Shown here one piece after another: positions 17,207 through 26,358 of a stretch of DNA of 33,067 nucleotides. The DNA is from Sedimentisphaerales bacterium (GTDB lineage: Bacteria; Planctomycetota; Phycisphaerae; Sedimentisphaerales; Anaerobacaceae): contig JAFGGH010000022.1 of assembly GCA_016930645.1 (NCBI GenBank), positions 1-33,067 of the forward strand, written 5' to 3'. A program made the translations under genes and the position numbers. Numbering within the stretch: the first letter of the stretch is position 1; each line of letters starts with the position of its first letter. Below the pieces are notes generated by a model. That model saw only the letters and a program-made list of their open reading frames with translations. It did no database searches and was not told the origin of the DNA.

Positions 17207-18961
17207 AACTTCACCTATCTGTTTTTCAATTGTATTTCGTATCTCGGAAATTTTAATCATTTCTTCCTGAGGTATATATTTTGCTCTTGCTATTTCCTCG
17301 CGGACAGGCAGCTTGAATATATCGGCGGTATCGGCTCCTGCGTCTATTGCTTCGAGCGCCACCTTGTGGAAATGTAAAATCATTTTGAGCATTTCATATT
17401 GTTTTTCGAGTGTCGTAAAGGTATCCACTTTATGAAAAGCGTTTTGATGCAAAAAGTCTTCGCGAATCGACCGTGAAGTTTCAAGTGCCAGCCTGTCTTT
17501 AGGTGATAACGCCTCGGAGCCGACCAACCGGACGATTTCAAGCAGGTTCGATTCCTGCTCCAACAGGCCCATCGCCTGCTTTATCATCTCGTCCATTTGA
17601 ATGCCTTGCTCTTTATCCTCGAAACATTCCTTCAAATACTCCTTATAGAAGGAATAACTGGTAAGCCAGTCGATAGCGGGGAAGTGTCTTTGCTGGGCAA
17701 GTTTAGCCATCAGAGACCAGAACACCTTTACCACGTGAAGAGTCGCCTGCACAACCGAGTCTGACAGGTCGCCGCCCGGAGGACTGACCGCGCCAATAAT
17801 CGATAGCGCACCTTCTCTTTCCGGGCTGCCGCAGCACTGTACCCTTCCGGCGCGTTCGTAGAAGGACGCGATTCTCGCTCCCAGATACGCGGGATAACCT
17901 TCTTCGGCGGGCATTTCTTCCAGTCTCGTCGAGATTTCGCGCATTGCCTCTGCCCAGCGGCTTGTGCTGTCTGCCATAAGAGCGACCGTATAACCCATAT
18001 CACGGAAGTACTCGGCGATGGTGATACCCGTATAAACCGATGCCTCACGAGCTGCCACCGGCATATTCGATGTATTTGCGATGAGCACCGAGCGTTTCAT
18101 CAAAGGCTCGCCGCTTCGCGGGTCCTTCAGTTCCGGAAATTCGGTCAGCACATCGGTCATTTCATTGCCGCGCTCGCCGCATCCGACATAAACAACAATA
18201 TCGGCGTCAACCCATTTGGCTAACTGATGCTGAACGACTGTTTTACCTGTTCCGAAAGGCCCCGGCACGCAGGCTGTCCCGCCTTTTGCTATAGGAAAGA
18301 ATGTATCGATAACCCGCTGGCCGGTAACTAATATCCTGTTCGGTGCAAGACGCTTTATAACTTTTCTCGGATTGCGTACAGGCCATTTATGCATAAGCTG
18401 AAGTTTCGTTTCGCCATCTTTACCTTTAACAATGCCTATGGTATCTTCAACGGTAAATTCACCCTCGCGAAGTCCGTCTACTTTTCCGCTGACCTCGGCT
18501 GGAACCATTATTTTGTGAACAACAAGCGAGGATTCCTGAACCTCACCAATGATATCGCCCGGTTTTACTTCGGTTCCGTTTTCGATTACCGGCTTGAACT
18601 GCCATTTTTTTGTCCTGTCGAGTCCTGGTATGCTTATACCGCGGCTCATAAATGCGCCTTCTTTTTCGTAAAGAGCATTAAGAGGCCGCTGGATACCGTC
18701 ATAAATACTTTCAATCAGTCCCGGCCCAAGCTCAACGCTCAAAGGTGCCTCGGTATCGGCCACCGGTTCGCCGGGCCCGATACCTTCTGTTTCTTCGTAA
18801 ACCTGTATCGATGCCAAATCGCCGTGCAGCTCGACAATCTCACCTATCAGTTTGTGCTTGCTGACACGCACCACGTCATACATTCGCGAGCCTGTCATAC
18901 CTTCGGCGACCACAACAGGGCCTGCCACTTTTACCGTTTTGCCTTGTCTTTTTTCTGTCAT
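17174..18961 (-). CDS. ntpA: V/A-type ATPase subunit A (catalytic)
   Basis: 595 residues. Catalytic subunit that hydrolyses or makes ATP in the A3B3 head. Walker A is GPFGTGKT (234-241, Lys240). Other marks are [41 protein letters not shown] and [15 protein letters not shown], with the A-specific insertion (non-homologous region) between about 115 and 190. The start has GAGG eight bases upstream, ten bases after the ntpG stop. The C-terminal residues RLVGTNVSR are encoded by the palindromic repeat 17167-17206, so the native end has been replaced or extended. Confidence 0.97.
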   Translation of the reverse strand: MTEKRQGKTVKVAGPVVVAEGMTGSRMYDVVRVSKHKLIGEIVELHGDLASIQVYEETEGIGPGEPVADTEAPLSVELGPGLIESIYDGIQRPLNALYEKEGAFMSRGISIPGLDRTKKWQFKPVIENGTEVKPGDIIGEVQESSLVVHKIMVPAEVSGKVDGLREGEFTVEDTIGIVKGKDGETKLQLMHKWPVRNPRKVIKRLAPNRILVTGQRVIDTFFPIAKGGTACVPGPFGTGKTVVQHQLAKWVDADIVVYVGCGERGNEMTDVLTEFPELKDPRSGEPLMKRSVLIANTSNMPVAAREASVYTGITIAEYFRDMGYTVALMADSTSRWAEAMREISTRLEEMPAEEGYPAYLGARIASFYERAGRVQCCGSPEREGALSIIGAVSPPGGDLSDSVVQATLHVVKVFWSLMAKLAQQRHFPAIDWLTSYSFYKEYLKECFEDKEQGIQMDEMIKQAMGLLEQESNLLEIVRLVGSEALSPKDRLALETSRSIREDFLHQNAFHKVDTFTTLEKQYEMLKMILHFHKVALEAIDAGADTADIFKLPVREEIARAKYIPQEEMIKISEIRNTIEKQIGEVSRLVGTNVSR

Positions 18962-18971
18962 TATTAAAACC

Positions 18972-19295
18972 TCAGTTATTTTTAAGTATATCTATACCCG
19001 TAGCCATTTTTAACGTGTGCCGCAGGCTTTCAGTTGCTACACCTGACGGCTCGGTGGTAAATGGAACCACTATTACGCAGGGAAGCGGCTTATTTTGTAC
19101 CGAAAGGAAAACCGCTTCAGCTTTTTCTGCTATGTTCTCAGCTAAAATCACAAGCGTATATTTATTTTCGAGCACCTCTTTAGCGGTACTTATAATCGAA
19201 TCAGTCTCATCACCGACCGCATACGTATCGACACCCAGAGCCGAAAACGGCGTCGCAAAGTCAACATTTCCTATTGCTGCTATTTTACCTTCCAT
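18972..19295 (-). CDS. ntpG: V/A-type ATPase subunit F (NtpG)
   Basis: 107 residues, the size of subunit F (called NtpG in Enterococcus hirae), a Rossmann-like domain that sits on the central stalk with D. Seen: KIAAIGNVDFATPFSALGVDTYAV at the start, LVILAENIAEKA, and PCVIVVPF. The ATG overlaps the ntpC stop by one base (TAATG), and ntpA starts ten bases after its stop, as expected of a tightly packed operon. Confidence 0.93.
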   Translation of the reverse strand: MEGKIAAIGNVDFATPFSALGVDTYAVGDETDSIISTAKEVLENKYTLVILAENIAEKAEAVFLSVQNKPLPCVIVVPFTTEPSGVATESLRHTLKMATGIDILKNN

Positions 19296-20335
19296 TATTC
19301 ACCCAAACGGTCGAGTATTAATCTTGGCTCAAGGCTGTTTTTCTTGGCTGTTAAAATTAGTCTTAGTGTTCTTATTTCGCCTTCTTTGGTCATCAGGTAC
19401 GCTATTAACGGCTGAGGGCCGGCTGTTATCTGGGAAGTCTGTTTAAGAAAACCGTCGACGAATTTGTCGCAGTTAGCTTCGAGTTTTAAGAATGAATTAT
19501 TGCTCGTAAGATAGCTTGCGCCGGAATTAATTATTTCAAAATATGGTGTCGCTGCGAATAACGCGGCGACCGATTCGAAGCCGATATCCAGTCCGTGTTT
19601 AAGACTTTCAATTTCCAGGTATCCGCCTTCGATAAAGACGTCTCTCAATTCGGACGCTGTAAATTTAAGACGCAGCATTGCCTTTATGTTGAGAATGTCG
19701 ATTTGTATTCTGAACAGTCCTTCGAGAAAGATGTTTTTAAGCTCGATGACTTTTGCGAGTTTATAATGAGCCTGGCAATTATCTATGGCAAAGTCTATCC
19801 AGCGGACGTTCTTTTCATTTTCATAAAAAGAAAGCACCGCGCATTCGATTCCTTCCTGCATGTATTCAGGCAGAGGAGAATAGTTTTCCTGCTCGAATAT
19901 CTGTTCGAATTCTTCGGCGGGGATGCTTCCTTCGTTACTGTAATCGGTGCCGATTTGGCGGTCAGTGAGCTTGCGTCTTAAGGCGAGACGGAGGTTGGCA
20001 AAATCGTCTTTTTCGCGAAGCAGCTCCAGCAGTGCATCATCCATTATCAAATTGGCGAAGAGTTTGCGAATGTCACTTCTTCGCGCAATGAGCATTTCCT
20101 CGACTTCATTGAAATCCTTACCGCCGCCTGCAACCGAGTATTCCGTAGAGCTCAACGAATCGACGGCGGAAGCGAAGTCAGGTGCGTTTGCCATATCCAA
20201 AAGGGTCGAGCGGTTAATCAATTGTGTTTCCAATGCACGCACCTTAGCTGTTGCAAAGGTGTACCGCCAGTCATCACCACCGATAGGCGGATACGTATTA
20301 AAATCAATCCTCGGTTGTTCAGTTGTAATCAGCAT
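19295..20335 (-). CDS. ntpC: V/A-type ATPase subunit C (V0 d / AC39 type)
   Basis: 346 residues, the funnel-shaped subunit that couples the central stalk to the membrane rotor. Recognised by length, position between E and F, the internal repeats of helical units with Tyr/Phe-rich tips, and IDILNIKAMLRLKF, the 'D..N...L.R.K' motif repeated in this family. The ATG follows directly on a heptad array (20336-20359), which leaves only ACGAG as a possible ribosome site. Confidence 0.9.
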   Translation of the reverse strand: MLITTEQPRIDFNTYPPIGGDDWRYTFATAKVRALETQLINRSTLLDMANAPDFASAVDSLSSTEYSVAGGGKDFNEVEEMLIARRSDIRKLFANLIMDDALLELLREKDDFANLRLALRRKLTDRQIGTDYSNEGSIPAEEFEQIFEQENYSPLPEYMQEGIECAVLSFYENEKNVRWIDFAIDNCQAHYKLAKVIELKNIFLEGLFRIQIDILNIKAMLRLKFTASELRDVFIEGGYLEIESLKHGLDIGFESVAALFAATPYFEIINSGASYLTSNNSFLKLEANCDKFVDGFLKQTSQITAGPQPLIAYLMTKEGEIRTLRLILTAKKNSLEPRLILDRLGE

Positions 20336-20359
20336 CTCGTATTTCGTATCTCGTATCTT
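20336..20359. repeat. Heptad array, left arm around the S23 gene
   Basis: Units CTCGTAT, TTCGTAT, CTCGTAT, CTT. TTCGTATCTCG (20343-20353) is an exact inverted copy of CGAGATACGAA (20770-20780). Confidence 0.78.
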
Positions 20360-20368
20360 GAGCAGTTC

Positions 20369-20731
20369 TTATCCCAATTTCTTAATAAGGCTTCTCAGCA
20401 TACGAGATTCATGGTCTATCTTCTCCAGCAATAAGTTTTTTCTATTCTCATCGATATAGTTTAATTCAAATGAGATTTCAATTTGTGTTTCCAGCTCAGC
20501 ACACGAACCTAATGATATGTACAAAAACCTTTTATATTCTTTATTATGGAATCTGTTAAATCCTTCAGCTATATTCGACGGTATTGATATAGAGCACCGT
20601 TGCATTTGAGCAGTCAGGCCATACTGTTCCTTTTGAGGAAATCCCTGAACGGCCTTGTACACTTCTTTTACAATTGTTTTCCCCAACTGCCATATATCCA
20701 GGTCTCTAAAATTTTTTATCTTTTCATTCAT
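20369..20731 (-). CDS. S23/IVP-type four-helix-bundle protein inserted in the ATPase operon
   Basis: 120 residues. KIKNFRDLDIWQLGKTIVKEVYK, IPSNIAEGF and YISLGSCAELETQI are the signature of the S23 ribosomal intervening-sequence protein family (TIGR02436-like), a four-helix bundle also related to the Avd protein of diversity-generating retroelements. Its biochemical role is unsettled. It has no known link to ATPases, is AT-richer than its neighbours, and sits between ntpE and ntpC, which are adjacent in standard ntp operons. Inverted heptad arrays at 20336-20359 and 20749-20783 bracket it closely. No clear ribosome site. I infer a small insertion cassette. Confidence 0.9.
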   Translation of the reverse strand: MNEKIKNFRDLDIWQLGKTIVKEVYKAVQGFPQKEQYGLTAQMQRCSISIPSNIAEGFNRFHNKEYKRFLYISLGSCAELETQIEISFELNYIDENRKNLLLEKIDHESRMLRSLIKKLG

Positions 20732-20748
20732 TAACGGTATTATAAAAT

Positions 20749-20783
20749 CGAGATACGCTTCACGAATCCCGAGATACGAATAA
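20749..20783. repeat. Heptad array, right arm around the S23 gene
   Basis: Units CGAGATA, CGCTTCA, CGAATCC, CGAGATA, CGAATAA. It overlaps the 3' end of ntpE and supplies its last residues (VSRDS) and stop codon. Inverted relative to 20336-20359 (11 identical bases). Confidence 0.78.
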
Positions 20784-21362
20784 CTCCTTTGCCAGCTCTA
20801 TTTCAAGCTCCTTTTTGGCCTTATCCAGCAGTACGCCGATGGACACGTTGTTCTGTATCTGACCTCTTCTTAGAATAAAGCCGCCTCCGATATTCATTCT
20901 CTGCTCGGAAAGTCTCAAATTGCCATGGTAACCCGGGCCAAGCTCACGGTTGGCCTGCTTTACAAATTTAAAGTCGATTCTCTTCTCGTTAGTATCGACA
21001 ACAACCTCTTCATCACCGGTCTCGACAGCTTCGTGCATGAGCTTTTTCATTAATGATAAGTACTCTTCGTCACAGAGCTTTGAAAATTGCTCTTTCGCTT
21101 TAACGAAGACCTCATCGAGCAACTTTCTTTTCTGGGCTAAATACTGTTTTGCGATGTCCATTCTTGCCGCCGAGAGCATACGCGCCATTTTGTCCTCAGC
21201 CGCTTTTTGGGCGAGGGCTGCGGTTTGCTCTTTGAACTGGGCAAGCTGCTTGTCGAGCTGCTTTTGCTCGGCCTGTTGCTTTTCATCGGCCTGGCGTTTA
21301 ATTTCTTCCGCCTCAGCGCGAGCATCGGATAATATTTTTTCTGTTACCTGTTCAGCTTTCAT
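20760..21362 (-). CDS. ntpE: V/A-type ATPase subunit E (peripheral stalk)
   Basis: 200 residues. The N-terminal half is a long charged coiled coil (AEAEEIKRQADEKQQAEQKQLDKQL) and the C-terminal half the globular head, with LSEQRMNIGGGFILRRGQIQNNVS close to the usual end pattern of subunit E. Pairs with the small NtpF-type subunit to form the stator. The final five residues VSRDS come from a heptad repeat, so the original C-terminus has been altered. Weak ribosome site. Confidence 0.9.
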   Translation of the reverse strand: MKAEQVTEKILSDARAEAEEIKRQADEKQQAEQKQLDKQLAQFKEQTAALAQKAAEDKMARMLSAARMDIAKQYLAQKRKLLDEVFVKAKEQFSKLCDEEYLSLMKKLMHEAVETGDEEVVVDTNEKRIDFKFVKQANRELGPGYHGNLRLSEQRMNIGGGFILRRGQIQNNVSIGVLLDKAKKELEIELAKELFVSRDS

Positions 21363-21411
21363 CTACACTGTCCCGGATTAAGGATTAACGTTTCTTAATT
21401 ATACAGGTTTT

Positions 21412-21954
<543 letters not shown>

Positions 21955-23919
21955 CTATTTGTTTTTCTGCTCAATATAAATATGTTGATATTTCTTGGTC
22001 AAAGGCTCAAATTCTCTGCCGCCTCCGACCAGAAATTTAGGGAAGAACTCCACGTACTGCAAACGCAGCGTATGTACAAACGCGCTCAATATCGCAAGCA
22101 GCATATTGAATAAATGGCCTCCGACTAAAACCACAATTGTAACGACAATTCCTATCACAGGTATATCGCCGCAGATTTGAGCGATGACATTAATCGCCAT
22201 AGCAAGACCGGCGCCCACCATTCCAAGTGCCATCAATCTCAGATAACTTAAAACATCTCCCAGATAAAAAACGCTGCTGAAAAGATTGTAAAAACCCATT
22301 CCAAGACGTGCGCCTATTCCACCCTGGCGTTCACTAAACAGGAAAATTGCGATTGCGGGAATAATTGCTAAATAACCGAATAATTTTCCGGCTTCAGCCG
22401 GTATCGCACCCATCTTGCCCGCGCCGAACAGGACTATCGAGTTAAGCATTACAATCCATGTCAACTGGTCGCATATCGCGGCAATATAGTCTTTTTGTCT
22501 GATATTGTGAACTAAAGCAATAACAAGACCGGTGATAAGCTGAAAATATCCTAATCCCACAGCAATACCGAAAAACAGCATAGGATTTTTAAACGGGTCG
22601 AACCATAACGCAAGATTTTTATGCTCCATGCCCGGAATAAATTTCTGGATGGCATCGCCAAACCAGCCGCCGGTAAGTGCTCCTACTACAACTGTTGCAA
22701 TTGCGCACAGACCCAGCATATAAAGCAGCTTCTTGTCACCCTGTATCTTCCAGATAAATAATGCCAGCAAAGCTATCATCAAAAGGCCGTATCCTGCGTC
22801 GGCGATACACATCCCGAAGAAAACCGCGAAAAACGGCGCAAGAAATATGGTCGGGTCAAGACTATAATTTTCCGGCATTCCATAAAGTCTGGTCACAACT
22901 TCAAACGGTTTTATTACGCCTCTGTTTTCGATTTCAACCGGCACAGCTTCGCCTTGTGCCGGTTGAACCTCATTTAGCTGTGCCGCGTCGAATTGCGAGA
23001 CTATTTTTTCAAGCTTAGCGAAATCTTTTTTACGTGTCCAGCCTTCAAAGATTACTGTCTGCTCGGTAGCAGGGCAGTCATTGCCTGTTGTATCCCTTTC
23101 CAGAAGATTCGAGTAATGGTCAGAGAGAATTTGAACTTTGAGAAAATCTTTTGCCAGATCTTTAGCTTTTTGCTTTTCTTTTTCCAAAGCCGATTGTTTT
23201 TCCGCGAGCTCTTTTTTATCCTGTTTAGACAATTGAGCGACTGTTCCGCTCATTCCTTCGAAATTAACCATCTCGAAATCAGCCGAGCGCAGCAGCTTCT
23301 GGATATCCGGCTTTTGTTCCTTCAGACAAACAACGAGGCAGGCATACTGAACGCCGGTCTGATTTATAATTTCTATAACCGCTCCGGCTTCATCGAGCTG
23401 TTGTTTTACTTCGTTGAGTTTGTTAACAGGCAATAAACCGGCGAGGCACGAGGCTTTTTCCATTGTACCCAGCTCTTCGACATTTATATCGAGCGCTGAC
23501 CATGGCACCAGGTAATCCAGCTTTTCCTGAAGATTGCCCATCTCGGATTCTATCCTGTTGATTTCCGATTTGAGAAGATTGGATTTTTCGACAAGGTCGC
23601 GAGCCTCTTTTTCTTTTGTGATTGAGTTGTATTGCTCCTGATTTATTATAGCTTTCGGTGCAAGGGCCGCTGATAGGCCTTTTGGTTTGTCCGCGTACTG
23701 TTTTAGAAAGTCAAGGCTATTCGAAATTTGGTTGAGTTTGTCGGCGACTTCCTTAGGCCGCTCGCCTGCTGTGGTCAAATCCGGAAACTCTTTGCTGACC
23801 ATTGCTTGTTCGGCGTTGAGTATCTGGCAGGCACCGCTTTGCTGCAATGCTTCGAGCAAATCGGAAACCTGCGATTTGTGACAGGCGATTATTATTTTTG
23901 CCATCCTTGATATCGCCAT
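21955..23919 (-). CDS. ntpI: V/A-type ATPase subunit I (membrane stator, a-subunit)
   Basis: 654 residues. The N-terminal half (about 1-330) is cytoplasmic, with coiled coils (EKEARDLVEKSNLLKSEINR; KSALEKEKQKAKDLAKDF) that anchor the peripheral stalks. The C-terminal half has seven or eight membrane helices, beginning near FLAPFFAVFFGMCIADAGYG and including YLGDVLSYLRLMALGMVGAGLA, which carries the conserved Arg of the ion path, and AFVHTLRLQYVEFFPKF at the end. Start ATG 23919 has AAAGG upstream and lies two bases after the ntpF stop. Confidence 0.96.
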   Translation of the reverse strand: MAISRMAKIIIACHKSQVSDLLEALQQSGACQILNAEQAMVSKEFPDLTTAGERPKEVADKLNQISNSLDFLKQYADKPKGLSAALAPKAIINQEQYNSITKEKEARDLVEKSNLLKSEINRIESEMGNLQEKLDYLVPWSALDINVEELGTMEKASCLAGLLPVNKLNEVKQQLDEAGAVIEIINQTGVQYACLVVCLKEQKPDIQKLLRSADFEMVNFEGMSGTVAQLSKQDKKELAEKQSALEKEKQKAKDLAKDFLKVQILSDHYSNLLERDTTGNDCPATEQTVIFEGWTRKKDFAKLEKIVSQFDAAQLNEVQPAQGEAVPVEIENRGVIKPFEVVTRLYGMPENYSLDPTIFLAPFFAVFFGMCIADAGYGLLMIALLALFIWKIQGDKKLLYMLGLCAIATVVVGALTGGWFGDAIQKFIPGMEHKNLALWFDPFKNPMLFFGIAVGLGYFQLITGLVIALVHNIRQKDYIAAICDQLTWIVMLNSIVLFGAGKMGAIPAEAGKLFGYLAIIPAIAIFLFSERQGGIGARLGMGFYNLFSSVFYLGDVLSYLRLMALGMVGAGLAMAINVIAQICGDIPVIGIVVTIVVLVGGHLFNMLLAILSAFVHTLRLQYVEFFPKFLVGGGREFEPLTKKYQHIYIEQKNK

Positions 23920-23921
23920 AC

Positions 23922-24260
23922 TTAGCCTTTCTCGTCTCGGCGTAGCGACGAGCCGTAGCCGGACAGGTACTCCATTACTTTATTAACGGCTGATGGTATT
24001 TTCGGTGACACCTTTTCACTGAGTTGCTGACGTTGTTGTTCTGCTTCGGATTGCAGTTTTTTGGCTTCCTTTTTGCCTTCTGCTTCGGCCTCGGCGACAG
24101 CTTCATCGATTGCTTTTTTTCTTTCTGCCTGGGCATGTTCGAGCTTTTCGGCTTTTACCTTGCGGAATTCTTCCGCCTGCTTTGCTGAATTTGCCCTGGC
24201 ATTACTTATTATTTCTGCAGCCTGTTTCTCAGCATCCTTTATTTTTTTTATCAGCTCCAT
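23922..24260 (-). CDS. ntpF: V/A-type ATPase small stalk subunit (NtpF / subunit H-G type)
   Basis: 112 residues of nearly unbroken charged coiled coil (IKDAEKQAAEIISNARANS, then repeated Ala/Glu/Lys heptads), the form of the small peripheral-stalk subunit called NtpF in E. hirae, AhaH in archaea. It dimerises with subunit E. First gene of the operon, with GGAG six bases before the ATG. The end (SLRRDEKG) is unlike the family and could be repeat-derived. Called mainly from size, composition and position. Confidence 0.85.
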   Translation of the reverse strand: MELIKKIKDAEKQAAEIISNARANSAKQAEEFRKVKAEKLEHAQAERKKAIDEAVAEAEAEGKKEAKKLQSEAEQQRQQLSEKVSPKIPSAVNKVMEYLSGYGSSLRRDEKG

Positions 24261-24300
24261 CTGTTTCTCCGGGCTACTGTTATCAACGAATACAAAGAAA

Positions 24301-24329
24301 AGATTACATTATTATTCGTACAATAACAA
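24301..24329 (-). promoter_or_regulatory. Possible promoter of the ntp operon
   Basis: TTGTTA (24324-24329), 17 bases, TAATCT (24301-24306) on the minus strand, in the 92-base gap between mdh and ntpF. The -10 match is poor, so the operon may instead be read through from mdh. Confidence 0.25.
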
Positions 24330-24352
24330 GCTTGATGGGCAATTTTCTTGCC

Positions 24353-25285
24353 TTATAAGAGTTTATCGACTTTTGCGCTCAAATCTTTAACGTGCAATAA
24401 AGACTTTTCAAACGCCGCTTGCTCAATTCCGTTTAACTCAAGCTCGATAATTTTCTCAACTCCGCCTTTGCCGAGTATAGCTGGAACTCCGACAAAATAC
24501 CCCCCAGCCGAATATTCTTTATCACAATAAGCACAGCAGCATACTTTGCTTTTATTATCCCCAAGAATAGCTTTAGCCATTTTAACAGCACCGGCGGCAG
24601 GGGCGTAATAAGCACTGTATCCAAGCAGATTTACGACCTCAATACCGCCTTTACGAGTCCTTTCAACGATGGCCTCGATTTTCTTTTTGCTGAGAAGCTC
24701 GGTAAGCGGCTTACCTTCAACAGTTGTCAATCTGGGCAAAGGCACCATATCGTCGCCGTGACCGCCCATCAAGACCGCATCGATGTCTTTACTGCTGATG
24801 TTCAGTTCGGATGCTATAAAATGTTTATATCTTGCGCAGTCAAGCTCGCCTGCCATCCCCATTATCTTGTTTTTATCGAAACCGCTTACCTTTGACGTCA
24901 CGTAAACCATCGCGTCGAGCGGATTGCAGACAACGATAATAAAACTGTCCGGGCAGTACCTTACGATTTGTTCGGTTACACTTTTTACAATCGAGGTGTT
25001 CTTAGCCAGTAAATCGTCTCTGCTCATCCCCGGCTTTCTCGGTATCCCGCTGGTGATTATTACAATATCACTGCCTGCTGCCTTTTCCCAGTCTGTAGTA
25101 CCGATGATGTTAATGTCGTATCCGCTGATAGGCCCAGCCTGGGCCAAATCAAGTGCCTTACCCTCTGCCAATCCTTCGACAATGTCAATTAATACTATAT
25201 CGCCCAATTGTTCCAGCGCCGCTAAATGCGATGTCGTCTCACCGACATTACCTGCTCCGACCACTGTTATCTTTTTCCCTGCCAC
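24353..25285 (-). CDS. mdh: Malate dehydrogenase (LDH-like type)
   Basis: 310 residues from GTG 25285, the usual length. Interconverts malate and oxaloacetate with NAD(H). Marks: KITVVGAGNVGETTSHLAA (nucleotide-binding glycine loop), VLIDIVEG with Asp for NAD preference, SGIPRKPGMSRDDLL (substrate Arg), VCNPLDAMVY and the catalytic His in GGHGDDMVPL. GTG was chosen because AGGAG lies six bases before it and it gives the family N-terminus; the open frame upstream to 25384 has no family match. A good promoter lies at 25325-25353. It may be co-transcribed with the ATPase operon downstream. Confidence 0.95.
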   Translation of the reverse strand: MAGKKITVVGAGNVGETTSHLAALEQLGDIVLIDIVEGLAEGKALDLAQAGPISGYDINIIGTTDWEKAAGSDIVIITSGIPRKPGMSRDDLLAKNTSIVKSVTEQIVRYCPDSFIIVVCNPLDAMVYVTSKVSGFDKNKIMGMAGELDCARYKHFIASELNISSKDIDAVLMGGHGDDMVPLPRLTTVEGKPLTELLSKKKIEAIVERTRKGGIEVVNLLGYSAYYAPAAGAVKMAKAILGDNKSKVCCCAYCDKEYSAGGYFVGVPAILGKGGVEKIIELELNGIEQAAFEKSLLHVKDLSAKVDKLL

Positions 25286-25324
25286 CGCTAACTCCTGATT
25301 TTTAAAGAAAATATTAAAGGCGTT

Positions 25325-25353
25325 ATTATAAGCTTCTTTCTGCTTATTTCTAA
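25325..25353 (-). promoter_or_regulatory. Promoter for mdh
   Basis: Minus strand TTAGAA (25348-25353), 17-base spacer, perfect TATAAT (25325-25330), about 40 bases before the GTG start. Confidence 0.6.
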
Positions 25354-25366
25354 TGAAATTTATTGC

Positions 25367-25395
25367 TTGAATTTTACGTTCCAAAAGAGTAAAAT
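25367..25395 (+). promoter_or_regulatory. Promoter for the zinc-ribbon gene, nearly leaderless
   Basis: TTGAAT (25367-25372), 17 bases, TAAAAT (25390-25395). Transcription would begin near 25402, only a few bases before the ATG at 25406. That fits the lack of any ribosome site. Confidence 0.5.
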
Positions 25396-25405
25396 TACAA
25401 CCGCT

Positions 25406-25771
25406 ATGAATGAGGAAAGTAACAGTTTAGAATCTATTCGGGACGATTATCAAACTTCGGACAATGACTATCTGCCCGATGACGCAAAGCCTTTGTGCCC
25501 TGAATGCCTGCGGCCTTGTGACCCCTTGTCTTATTATTGTCCTTATTGCGGTTCATATCAGCCAATCAATCCGTTGACACCTTATATGCCGTTTCAAAAT
25601 ATAAGATTTAACTATGGTGGTTTCGCTGTTATGTGGAGGCGTGTTTGGTTTGTCAAAGAAATCCCTGTTTTGTTGCGTTTGTTTTATTTGTTCGTGTTCA
25701 TTATCTTTCTGCCAACATTTATATTGTTACTTTTGCCACTTACGTTGTTATTCAGAAAAAAAGATAAATAA
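25406..25771 (+). CDS. Zinc-ribbon protein with C-terminal membrane segment
   Basis: 121 residues from ATG 25406 (a TTG at 25367 would place the promoter inside the gene). An acidic N-terminus is followed by a zinc-ribbon, CPECLRPCDPLSYYCPYCGS, with two CxxC pairs, and by a strongly hydrophobic C-terminal stretch (about 87-115, LLRLFYLFVFIIFLPTFILL) that ends in basic residues (FRKKDK). It is probably a small membrane-anchored protein with the ribbon in the cytoplasm. Function unknown; no family name beyond zinc ribbon is recognised. Divergent from mdh. Confidence 0.75.
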   Translation: MNEESNSLESIRDDYQTSDNDYLPDDAKPLCPECLRPCDPLSYYCPYCGSYQPINPLTPYMPFQNIRFNYGGFAVMWRRVWFVKEIPVLLRLFYLFVFIIFLPTFILLLLPLTLLFRKKDK

Positions 25772-25883
25772 TTTTTTCTGAGACTATAGAAGCACTCATT
25801 ACCAAAATTGTGTTTTCCTTAATTTCCACAGTTACCCTTTTTGACATCATTTTTTTAACGTCCGACTGTTATACGCAAATTTG

Positions 25884-25920
25884 ATAACGATGGTATCAGT
25901 GTTACAAACGTTATTTTTTT
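25884..25920 (+). terminator. Possible terminator after the zinc-ribbon gene
   Basis: ATAACG / CGTTAT stem with a few additional inner pairs and a long loop, ending in a run of seven T. About 110 bases after the stop codon. Confidence 0.4.
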
Positions 25921-26102
25921 GCCGGTTTGACACTGTATAGTACTTAAGGTTTTAAACTTTACATGTGTTAAAAGAGTTCACAAATTTTGCTAATACGATA
26001 TTCAACGAATCGCCGATTATATTGTTAGCCTGTATCTTGCGTGATTTGAAATAAGAATCGACGCCTTTTGGGCGTGATTAGTAAACGAAAAATAAAAAAC
26101 AC

Positions 26103-26150
26103 GGAGATATGGGCGTTTTTTTATACTTTCAAAAAAGCTTATATTTCTCC
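26103..26150. other. Long imperfect hairpin of unknown role
   Basis: GGAGA with TCTCC, then TAT with ATA, GC with GC and TTTTTT with AAAAAA, can pair as one stem of about 20 pairs with internal mismatches. Confidence 0.4.
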
Positions 26151-26329
26151 AAGCCCCCCATAATTCTGTGGTTCCAATAAAATTCAGGATTAACCGTCTG
26201 ATTAGGGATAATTAACTTAGATTAAGACCAAAATACCCGCTTAACTTGCCTGCTTTTTGTGCCGATAAATTCAATAAGTCTGTAGAATTGCTGCAAAAAG
26301 GCATAAATTTTTCTGAAGATTAACACAGC

Positions 26330-26358
26330 TTGACAATTATGATAATTGTAAAGATAAT
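26330..26358 (+). promoter_or_regulatory. Promoter of the FHA-GAF gene with operator-like palindrome
   Basis: TTGACA (26330-26335), 17 bases, GATAAT (26353-26358). A 17-base perfect palindrome ACAATTAT-g-ATAATTGT (26333-26349) fills the spacer and overlaps the -35. Position suggests a repressor site. Confidence 0.65.

Noticed and set aside
17155-17214. Longer ntpB N-terminus starting at 17214
   Set aside because: The extra 20 residues are translated repeat, overlap ntpA, and the ATG at 17154 has a ribosome site and the family N-terminus.
20369-20731. Avd gene of a diversity-generating retroelement
   Set aside because: The fold family is shared, but there is no reverse transcriptase and no template or variable repeat in the window.
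20950-21381. Plus-strand reading frame opposite ntpE
   Set aside because: Ser/Phe-rich shadow of a coiled-coil gene with no family features; the same holds for other long frames opposite ntpA, ntpI and trmD.
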